NCBI GenBank assembly: GCA_026996165.1
Contig: JALWMP010000167.1
Span: forward strand, 1-33,715
Direction: 5' to 3'
DNA length: 33,715 nucleotides
From: Campylobacteraceae bacterium
GTDB lineage: Bacteria; Campylobacterota; Campylobacteria; Campylobacterales; Sulfurovaceae
Both the position numbers and the translations under genes were made by a program. Numbering within the stretch: position 1 is the first letter of the stretch; each line of letters starts with the position of its first letter. This document shows positions 26,109 to 32,991 of the stretch, in pieces. The notes beneath the pieces are model-generated. The model was given only the letters and a program-made list of their open reading frames with translations, had not been told where the DNA came from and did not search any database.

Positions 26109-26130
26109 GTTCGATAAAATCGAACCTACA
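26109..26130 (-). repeat. REP-like repeat, family B, copy 2
   Basis: This is identical over 22 bases, and in the same orientation, to the element at 23795-23816 (GTAG foot plus a 7-bp perfect hairpin). It lies in the rluD-like/purB divergent gap, 34 bases before the purB start, so it would be in the purB leader or overlap its promoter. Confidence 0.8.
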
Positions 26131-26164
26131 GCTAACATATATAATAAATCACCCAAGGACTAAA

Positions 26165-27493
26165 ATGGTAGAACGATATTCAAGAGAAGAGATGGCAAGT
26201 AAATGGACTCAACATGCAAGATATGCTGCATGGTTAGAGGTTGAAAAAGCAGCTGTAAAAGCATGGAATAGAATAGGGCTTATTCCTGATGAAGATTGTA
26301 AAAAGATTGTAGAGAATGCTACTTTTTCAGTTGAACGTATAGAGGAGATAGAAGCAGTTACAAAACATGACCTTATTGCTTTTAATACCTCTGTAAGTGA
26401 GAGTCTTGGTGAAGAGTCAAGATGGTTTCACTATGGAATGACAAGTTCAGATGCAGTTGATACAGGTGTTGCTTTACAGATGAAAGCTTCTCTTGAAATT
26501 ATTATTGATGATGTAAAGATGCTGATGGAGTCAATTAAAAAAAGAGCTTTTGAACATAAGATGACTCTAATGGTTGGGCGTTCACATGGTATACATGGAG
26601 AGCCTATTACTTTTGGTTTAACTTTGGCTGTTTGGTATGATGAGATGGCTCGTCACTTAAAAAATTTAGAGCAGACAATGGAGGTTATAGCTGTAGGTCA
26701 AATAAGTGGAGCAATGGGTAATTTTGCACATGCACCACTTGAACTTGAAGAGTATGCTATGGAAGAGCTAGGACTTAAGCCTGAACCATGCTCTAACCAA
26801 GTTGTTCATAGAGATAGATATGCTAGATTAGCAAGTGCATTGGCACTAATGGCTTCAAGTATTGAAAAGTTTGCTGTGCAAGTTAGACACCTACAGAGAA
26901 CAGAGGTTTATGAAGCTGAGGAGTATTTTGCAAAGGGTCAAAAGGGTTCATCTGCAATGCCACACAAAAGAAACCCTATCTTGACAGAGAATATTACAGG
27001 TCTAGCGAGAGTCATTAGAGCTTATGCTAACCCTGCTATGGAGAATGTAGCACTATGGCATGAGAGAGATATTAGCCACTCTTCTGTTGAGCGTTTTTGG
27101 TTACCTGATGCGTTTATTACTACTGATTTTATGCTTCATAGAATGAATAATGTTATTGCTAACTTAACAGTAATGCCTGAAAACATGATGAAAAACTTAA
27201 ATCTTACAGGTGGGCTTGTTTTCTCTCAAAGAGTTTTACTAGAACTTCCTTTAGCAGGAGTAAGTCGTGAAGATGCTTATAGAATTGTTCAGAGAAATGC
27301 TATGAAAGTTTGGCAAGAGATTCAACAAGGTAAACCAACTACTAATGAAAAAGGAGAGTCTCTTTACCTTCAATATCTTCTTGCTGATGAAGAGTTGAGA
27401 GAGTCATTAAGTGAAGAGCAGATAAGAGAGTGTTTTAACTATGATTACTATACTAAAAATGTAGATGCTATCTTCAGAAGAGTTTTTAAATAA
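26165..27493 (+). CDS. purB: Adenylosuccinate lyase
   Basis: PurB (442 aa) releases fumarate in two purine steps, SAICAR to AICAR and adenylosuccinate to AMP. The superfamily signature with the catalytic Ser is KGSSAMPHKRNP. Other conserved parts are RYSREEMASKWTQHARYAAW at the N-terminus, HYGMTSSDAVDTGVALQ and the general-acid His in VGRSHGIHGEPITFG. AAGGAC precedes the ATG. It is upstream of nrdA with a 369-base gap of structured DNA, so the two are probably separate transcripts. Confidence 0.97.
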   Translation: MVERYSREEMASKWTQHARYAAWLEVEKAAVKAWNRIGLIPDEDCKKIVENATFSVERIEEIEAVTKHDLIAFNTSVSESLGEESRWFHYGMTSSDAVDTGVALQMKASLEIIIDDVKMLMESIKKRAFEHKMTLMVGRSHGIHGEPITFGLTLAVWYDEMARHLKNLEQTMEVIAVGQISGAMGNFAHAPLELEEYAMEELGLKPEPCSNQVVHRDRYARLASALALMASSIEKFAVQVRHLQRTEVYEAEEYFAKGQKGSSAMPHKRNPILTENITGLARVIRAYANPAMENVALWHERDISHSSVERFWLPDAFITTDFMLHRMNNVIANLTVMPENMMKNLNLTGGLVFSQRVLLELPLAGVSREDAYRIVQRNAMKVWQEIQQGKPTTNEKGESLYLQYLLADEELRESLSEEQIRECFNYDYYTKNVDAIFRRVFK

Positions 27494-27512
27494 TTTATAG
27501 TTTATTTATACT

Positions 27513-27538
27513 AGTTACGAAGCACTAGATTCGTAACT
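27513..27538. repeat. Hairpin element after purB
   Basis: AGTTACGAA (27513-27521) pairs with TTCGTAACT (27530-27538) around an 8-base loop. No T-run follows. The motif ACTAGTTACGAAG also occurs with one change at 14164-14176 (ACTAGTAACGAAG), suggesting a third repeat family, now degenerate. It may end the purB transcript. Confidence 0.55.
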
Positions 27539-27599
27539 TAATATTGGAATATAAATTTTTAAAAGAGTTATTATTTCAATATTTATTCCCAACGAGAAT

Positions 27600-27664
27600 G
27601 TTAATGTCAATGAAATAAGGCTTTAATGCTCGGGTTTTGTAGGTTCGATTTCATTGACATTAAC
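27600..27664. repeat. 17-bp inverted repeat in the purB-nrdA gap
   Basis: GTTAATGTCAATGAAAT (27600-27616) and its exact reverse complement (27648-27664) flank 31 bases. The inner edge of the right arm includes TGTAGGTTCGATTT, the first part of the family B REP unit, so the element may be a rearranged copy. A small hairpin GCGAT-AGTA-ATCGC follows at 27707-27720. I see no coding potential in the whole gap 27494-27862. Confidence 0.65.
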
Positions 27665-27750
27665 TAGGACGTTTGAAACTAGGAAATGAAAAAAATAGTT
27701 ATATAGGCGATAGTAATCGCAGCATAGCATTTTTTAGAACATTTATATAT

Positions 27751-27778
27751 AGATATTGTTTCACGTGAAACAATATCT
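27751..27778. promoter_or_regulatory. parS site 3 (exact consensus) in a 28-bp palindrome
   Basis: The exact parS sequence TGTTTCACGTGAAACA lies at 27757-27772. Six further bases on each side are also palindromic, so the whole 28 bases read the same on both strands. It lies 85 bases upstream of the nrdA start, so bound ParB could also affect nrdA transcription. Confidence 0.88.
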
Positions 27779-27862
27779 AATAAATTAAAAAAATGAAATT
27801 AGATTCTTCTTACTAAACAATAAGTAACTTTTTACTAATATAGCTAATAACAAAGGATAAAT

Positions 27863-30800
27863 ATGATTAGAATTGTAAAGCGAAGTGGTCGAATTGAGAC
27901 ATTGGATATTACTAAAATTCAAAAAAATACTTCAGCATCTGTAAAGGGATTAGATGGTGTAAATCAGAGTGAACTAGAGGTTGACGCAAATTTACAATTT
28001 CAAGATATGATGAGTTCTGCTGATATTCAACAGACACTTATTAAAACAGCCGTTGATAAAATTGACATAGACCGACCAAACTGGACTTTTGTTGCAGCAA
28101 GACTCTTTTTATATGACCTCTATCATAAGGTAGGGCGTAATGTTGGTGGTGTAAAGGGTGAACCTTATGCTCATCTAAGAAAATATTTTGAACATGGTGA
28201 GAGAGAAGGACGTATTTTATTAGGGTTAAAAGAGAAGTATGACTTAGATGACCTAAACGATTATATTAAACCTGAACGAGATTTACAATTTAACTACCTT
28301 GGTATTAGAACACTTTATGACCGTTACTTACTAAAAGACAAAGATGGTAAACCTATAGAGCTTCCTCAACAACTCTTTATGGGGGTTGCTATGTTCTTAG
28401 CTCAAAATGAGTTTGATTGTCAAACATGGGCGAAGAAGTTTTACGACATCTTGTCAAAATTTGAAGTAATGGCCGCTACACCAACCTTGTCAAATGCACG
28501 AACACCTAGACATCAGTTGTCATCATGTTACATTGGGTCAAGCCCTGACAATATTGAAGGTATCTTTGATGGCTATAAAGAGATGGCTCTGTTGTCAAAA
28601 TTTGGTGGTGGAATTGGTTGGGACTGGTCACAAGTTCGTGGAATGGGGTCTTACATCGACGGTCACAAACATGCAGCAGGTGGAGTTGTGCCATTTTTAA
28701 AGATTGCCAATGATGTTGCCATTGCAGTTGACCAACTTGGTTGTGTTGCTAAAAATAGTTTTGTTCGAGTTTTAAAAAGTGTAACAACTGATAAGTTTGT
28801 ACATGATTTTAGAAGAGAGTATAAAGAACACTCTTTAAATAAAGATGAGGTGCTAGATATTATTTCTCTTCATGTAAAAAACTTTACCTTTAAATATGGT
28901 AGATTGAGTGAAGATGATATTTATGATTTATTAAAAGATTATATTTCAGGTTTTTCTCTTTTAGAAATTTGTAATAAATTTGATTTGTCTCGAGACCAAT
29001 ATAAAAAAATTATTGGTAAATACAAAAAGATGAATAAAGGTCTACCAGAAGGTTTTCAAATTATTAAAGATGAAAACTATGCTATTCATAAAAGTGGAGT
29101 AGTTATTAATTTGACTTCACTAAAAACATTATCTACAACCATAGATAGAAAGGGTTATGTGCGTGTGGCTTTGGGTAAAAAATCAATACCTCTACATAAA
29201 CTATTAGTAGAAACCTTTTTTGATTTACCAAAAGATGAAAAAATTACAATAGACCATATTGACAATAATAAGCTAAATAACTCACTTGATAACTTTGAAA
29301 TTTTATCGAATGAAAATAATATCTCAAAAGGTTGGATAGAGACAAAAGAGAAAAGAGTTGAGATGTCAAGAATTAGAAAACATCTCTCTCATAATTTTAG
29401 ATTAAAAGGAGATAGACGAAATACAGAAGAGATAAACATTTTGGATATAGAAGTAGAAACTATCCCAATTTCAAAAGTACGAATAGGAGACTTAGTAGAA
29501 AGCTTTAATATCGAATTAGATAAAGTTCAATATAAAAAGGTTCAGGCTGTTCATGAACTTGAAGTCAAAAAAGAGAATCAAATAAAAATCTCATTTAAAG
29601 ATGGGTATATTATTACTTCCAAATGGCATCCAATGGCAATAAAAGGTTCTAATGGGTACTACTATAAAAGAAGTGATGAAGTAAAAGTAGGAGAGTATGG
29701 AGTTAATCATAAAGGCGAAGAGGATAAGATATTATCCATCGATACAAATCCTAATATTTCAGAAGAGTATATGGACTTAACAGTAGAAGGGACAAATAAC
29801 TACTTTGCTTCTACAGATAAATTTAATAATTTTTATTTAACTCACAATACACGTAAAGGAGCTATAGCTGTCTATCTTGAACCTTGGCATATTGATGTGC
29901 GAGATTTCCTTGACCTAAAGAAAAACTCTGGTGAAGAGAGAAGAAGAGCTCATGACCTCTTCCCTGCTCTATGGCTAAATGACCTCTTTATGAAGCGAGT
30001 TCAAGAAGATGAGCGATGGACACTCTTTGACCCTTATGAGGTTCGTGAGTTAACTGACCTATATGGTGAAGAGTTTGAAAAACGTTACATAGAGCTTGAA
30101 GAGGGAGATGATGATATTACACGAGAGGTTGTCTCTGCTAAAGCTTTATGGAAAGAGGTTTTACGCTCCTACTTTGAGACAGGAAATCCATTTTTAACTT
30201 TTAAAGATACAGCAAATAGAGCAAATCCAAATAAGCATAGTGGATTAATTAGAAGTAGTAATTTATGCACAGAAATAATGCAGAACACAGCCCCAAATCA
30301 CTACAAAATTAGATTGACATTTACAGATGGTTCAGTTGCACTCTATGAAGAGGAAGAGCCAATAACCGTTGACAGTGGCATGACAAAACCTGCTAAAAAA
30401 GTGACAGCACTTGACAGCATAAATGGTAAACAGATTTGGATGGCAGACAAAGAGTTGAGCGATGGTGATACAGCTGTTTGTAACCTTGCATCAGTAAATC
30501 TTTCAAAGATTAATACTAAAGAGGATATTGCAAGAGTTGTACCAATAGCCATTAGAATGCTTGACAATGTAATCGACCTTAACTTTTATCCTTTAGCAAA
30601 AGTTAAAAAGACAAACCAAAAGACAAGAGCTATTGGTTTAGGTGTTATGGGTGAAGCTCAAATGTTAGCAGAAGCCAAAATTGAGTGGGGTTCAAATGAA
30701 CATCTATTGAAAGTAGATGAAGTAATGGAATCTGTCTCTTATTATGCTATTAAGTCATCTAGTGACCTTGCTATAGAGAAAGGAAAATATCCAATTTTTG

Positions 30801-31357
30801 AGGGGTCAGACTGGTCAAAGGGTATTTTCCCTATTGACAATGCAAATAAAGAAGCATGCAAATTAGTTGAACGAGGTGGACTTTTTGGTTATACTCATGA
30901 CTGGATAAAGCTAAAAGAAAAAGTAAAAAAAGATGGTATGCGTAATGGTTATCTTATGGCAGTTGCACCTACTTCTTCAATCTCTATACTAACAGGAACA
31001 ACACAAGCGATTGAACCAGTTTATAAACGTAAATGGTTTGAAGAGAATCTATCTGGACTTATTCCTGTTTGTGCTCCTAAGTTATCACCTGAGACTTGGC
31101 TCTACTATACTCCTGCTTATGACCTTGACCAAAATATCTTAGTTAAAGCAGGTGCTATTAGACAAAAATGGATAGACCAAGGGCAGTCACTTAACATATT
31201 TATTACACTTGACAAAGCAAGTGGTAGATACTTAAATGAGATTTACATGAATGCTTGGAAGTTTGGTCTAAAGTCAACCTATTACCTTAGAAGTCAATCT
31301 CCTGAGTCAACGAATGATATTGAAGATAGAAGTATGGAGTGTGTTGGGTGTCAATAG
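27863..31357 (+). CDS. nrdA: Ribonucleoside-diphosphate reductase alpha subunit, interrupted by an intein
   Basis: The 1164-aa precursor becomes a class I reductase large subunit of 795 aa once the intein (residues 294-662) is removed. The enzyme makes dNDPs from NDPs. The N-terminus is an ATP-cone (IVKRSGRIETLDITKIQ). The catalytic barrel includes LSSCYIGSSPDNIEG (Cys222), NLCTEI, CNLASVNLS and the late VAPTSSISILTGTTQAIEP. The C-terminal redox pair is CVGCQ. Removal of the intein rejoins DQLG with TRKGAIAVYLEPWH, a conserved substrate-site stretch, so splicing is probably essential. AAAGGA precedes the ATG. nrdB is not in the window. From memory, purB-nrdA adjacency is shared with Campylobacter. 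Confidence 0.96.
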   Translation: MIRIVKRSGRIETLDITKIQKNTSASVKGLDGVNQSELEVDANLQFQDMMSSADIQQTLIKTAVDKIDIDRPNWTFVAARLFLYDLYHKVGRNVGGVKGEPYAHLRKYFEHGEREGRILLGLKEKYDLDDLNDYIKPERDLQFNYLGIRTLYDRYLLKDKDGKPIELPQQLFMGVAMFLAQNEFDCQTWAKKFYDILSKFEVMAATPTLSNARTPRHQLSSCYIGSSPDNIEGIFDGYKEMALLSKFGGGIGWDWSQVRGMGSYIDGHKHAAGGVVPFLKIANDVAIAVDQLGCVAKNSFVRVLKSVTTDKFVHDFRREYKEHSLNKDEVLDIISLHVKNFTFKYGRLSEDDIYDLLKDYISGFSLLEICNKFDLSRDQYKKIIGKYKKMNKGLPEGFQIIKDENYAIHKSGVVINLTSLKTLSTTIDRKGYVRVALGKKSIPLHKLLVETFFDLPKDEKITIDHIDNNKLNNSLDNFEILSNENNISKGWIETKEKRVEMSRIRKHLSHNFRLKGDRRNTEEINILDIEVETIPISKVRIGDLVESFNIELDKVQYKKVQAVHELEVKKENQIKISFKDGYIITSKWHPMAIKGSNGYYYKRSDEVKVGEYGVNHKGEEDKILSIDTNPNISEEYMDLTVEGTNNYFASTDKFNNFYLTHNTRKGAIAVYLEPWHIDVRDFLDLKKNSGEERRRAHDLFPALWLNDLFMKRVQEDERWTLFDPYEVRELTDLYGEEFEKRYIELEEGDDDITREVVSAKALWKEVLRSYFETGNPFLTFKDTANRANPNKHSGLIRSSNLCTEIMQNTAPNHYKIRLTFTDGSVALYEEEEPITVDSGMTKPAKKVTALDSINGKQIWMADKELSDGDTAVCNLASVNLSKINTKEDIARVVPIAIRMLDNVIDLNFYPLAKVKKTNQKTRAIGLGVMGEAQMLAEAKIEWGSNEHLLKVDEVMESVSYYAIKSSSDLAIEKGKYPIFEGSDWSKGIFPIDNANKEACKLVERGGLFGYTHDWIKLKEKVKKDGMRNGYLMAVAPTSSISILTGTTQAIEPVYKRKWFEENLSGLIPVCAPKLSPETWLYYTPAYDLDQNILVKAGAIRQKWIDQGQSLNIFITLDKASGRYLNEIYMNAWKFGLKSTYYLRSQSPESTNDIEDRSMECVGCQ
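28742..29848 (+). other. Intein in NrdA with HNH homing endonuclease
   Basis: An in-frame 369-residue insert lies between LG and TRKGAIAVYLEP. It begins with Cys1 (CVAKNSFVRV, block A) and ends LTHN (block G), with Thr as the +1 residue, the marks of a self-splicing class 1 intein. Block N2 is VRIGDLVESFN (246-256), block B is IITSKWHPM with His296, and block F is EYMDLTVEGTNNYFAS (342-357). Residues about 14-228 hold a helix-turn-helix-like part (LLEICNKFDLSRDQYKKI), a NUMOD4-like strand region (KGYVRVALG) and an HNH_3 nuclease motif: His152 in PLHKLLVETFF, Asp171-His172 in ITIDHIDNNKLNN and Asn184. No LAGLIDADG motif is present. All splice residues and the nuclease residues look intact, so the element may still be mobile. 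Confidence 0.93.
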
Positions 31358-31413
31358 ATATTTAATAATATATCCTTTTATATCTATTATCAAGTAGATA
31401 TTGAGGATAATAA

Positions 31414-31544
31414 AAATAGCTTTTATTGAGACTTACTAGAGTCAATGGGAAGAAGAGAAGAATATTATATTAAATAAAAGCTATTTATGAGAGTTATCAA
31501 CAAATAAAGGTTGAGAAGGAAAAATGTAAAAAATTAACTCTCAT
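31414..31544. repeat. Paired inverted repeats after nrdA
   Basis: Two inverted repeats follow each other in the nrdA/CAP-gene gap: AAATAGCTTTTATT at 31414-31427 with its complement at 31473-31486, then ATGAGAGTTA at 31487-31496 with its complement at 31535-31544. The arms touch at 31486/31487, so an RNA would form two adjacent stem-loops. No ORF longer than 10 codons with a ribosome site is seen here. It may be the nrdA 3' end, a small RNA or an old transposon remnant. Confidence 0.5.
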
Positions 31545-31586
31545 GTCAAAATTATATACTTTAGTTGTGTTTTAATTGTGAACAGA

Positions 31587-32810
31587 CTACTTCTCATAAA
31601 TTTTTACAAAATGTTTACCTAGTTTAAGTAAGGTCTCTGTTTTTTCATTTGATAGTAGTGTTAATTTAATAGTATTTTTATCTATAAATTCAATATCATA
31701 ATTTGAAGGGTAACCAAGACTACCAAGTAAATCCTCTTTTGAAGTCGGAGGAAAGTATAAGATGCAAGACTCTCCTTTATTTAATGAAAAACTATTATTG
31801 TTTTGAGTTACATGATAAAGAGGTATATTAAATCTTCTAGTTTGAAAGCTCCATTTCTTTTCAATAAGTTTTTTATCGACAATAGCTTTAAATTTTACAT
31901 AATAGTATTGATTCCATGCTAATCTTTTTAGAGGAAAAAGAACAAAATCCATTTTGGTTAAACGTCTATTTGGGTCAGTTTTAGCATCTAATATGGTTGT
32001 GTTGGTTATCTCAATACCATCTTTATCAAATAGTTGAAAACTTAGTAGTTTAACATTTTTATAGATAGCAGAGTTAAAAGATACACTAACAGGATATCCA
32101 CTTACTTTATGGTTTGGTAAAGGGTCTGGTAGTTCATCAAAAAAGGCAGGAGGAACATCTCTCTGTTTGTCGTAAGGGTAGATAACCATTTTATGATTTT
32201 TATTTTTATTACTTTCAATAGCTCTTGTTAGTTGTTTTTGAGTAATAGTATCTTGTTTATATAGTTTTTCTAATGCTTTTGCACTCATATCATAAACAAA
32301 GGCTGTATTGCTTGGGTGAGTTTGGCTTTGACTTACTCCTATGCCAATAATATCTGAACGAAAATCTAAAAATGCCATACGATGGTAAATTGCAGCAAAG
32401 AGACCATCTACTGACTCTTTATAGTTTTTATTGTTTGCAGAGACATTCTCTATGACTTGTGGAGCAGAAAAACCAACCTCTTGAATACGCTCAGAGGCGT
32501 AAATTCCAGTGAAATCTTTAAAATTTTTATCTTCTTTGTGACCATATATTAGATGATTAGTAAGATAGTTAGCATGATTTTTAGCTGCTTTTTTTAAAAT
32601 ATTGTGGGACTTAAATGGAATAAGCCCCACTTTAGTACGAAATTGATTAAGATAATTAAGTGCTTTGTTCTCTTCTTGTTCTATATTTAAAGGGGAAAAC
32701 TCTTTGACTATAATATGTGATGAAGGTAGAGGTTCTGCCGATAAGAAATAGAGATATATAGCAAATAGAGTAAGTATACCCATTATAAAAGTGTGTAAAA
32801 TATTTTTCAT
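31587..32810 (-). CDS. CAP/SCP-domain secreted or membrane-anchored protein
   Basis: This 407-aa protein has an N-terminal hydrophobic segment (about 7-25) that serves as signal peptide or anchor, then a CAP (CRISP/PR-1/SCP) domain at about 50-170. CAP features are KALNYLNQFRTKVGLIPF, KKAAKNHANYLT, GHKED and the later AIYHRMAFLDFRSDIIGIGV (HR motif). The rest (about 200-407) is beta-rich, with a segment like a bacterial Ig-type domain (YPVSVSFNSA ... YYVKFKAIVD), and ends with an unrecognised tail. Bacterial CAP proteins are extracytoplasmic and of mostly unknown activity. AAGGAAGAG precedes the ATG. It is transcribed divergently from the TetR gene. Confidence 0.85.
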   Translation of the reverse strand: MKNILHTFIMGILTLFAIYLYFLSAEPLPSSHIIVKEFSPLNIEQEENKALNYLNQFRTKVGLIPFKSHNILKKAAKNHANYLTNHLIYGHKEDKNFKDFTGIYASERIQEVGFSAPQVIENVSANNKNYKESVDGLFAAIYHRMAFLDFRSDIIGIGVSQSQTHPSNTAFVYDMSAKALEKLYKQDTITQKQLTRAIESNKNKNHKMVIYPYDKQRDVPPAFFDELPDPLPNHKVSGYPVSVSFNSAIYKNVKLLSFQLFDKDGIEITNTTILDAKTDPNRRLTKMDFVLFPLKRLAWNQYYYVKFKAIVDKKLIEKKWSFQTRRFNIPLYHVTQNNNSFSLNKGESCILYFPPTSKEDLLGSLGYPSNYDIEFIDKNTIKLTLLSNEKTETLLKLGKHFVKIYEK

Positions 32811-32931
32811 CTCTCTTCCTTATAAGCAAAATGCAGTATTATTTTTCCCCATCACCATTATAACAATAAAAAATAAAAATTAACCATAAAAAATCATAAA
32901 AAAATAAAATTTTAATTTACTATATAAAATA

Positions 32932-32960
32932 TTGACAAAATAGACTATATATACTATACT
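32932..32960 (+). promoter_or_regulatory. Promoter of the TetR gene
   Basis: TTGACA (32932-32937) and TATACT (32955-32960) are 17 bases apart, in a very AT-rich gap. The expected transcript start is near 32967, 25 bases before the ATG. The spacer holds TATATATACTATACT repeats where an autoregulatory operator could lie. Confidence 0.75.
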
Positions 32961-32991
32961 AAGTTAAATATTTAAAATTATGGAGCTATTT

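Noticed and set aside
26042-26164. Purine riboswitch upstream of purB
   Set aside because: No three-way-junction core or conserved loop sequences could be found; the gap is taken up by the family B repeat and a promoter.
28494-28700. Short ORFs on both strands within nrdA
   Set aside because: They lie inside the conserved reductase domain and have no start signals or recognisable motifs.
28742-29848. Genuine domain insertion or frameshifted second gene in nrdA
   Set aside because: Cys1, LTHN and Thr+1 at exact junctions, and perfect restoration of DQLG-TRKGA on removal, identify an intein.
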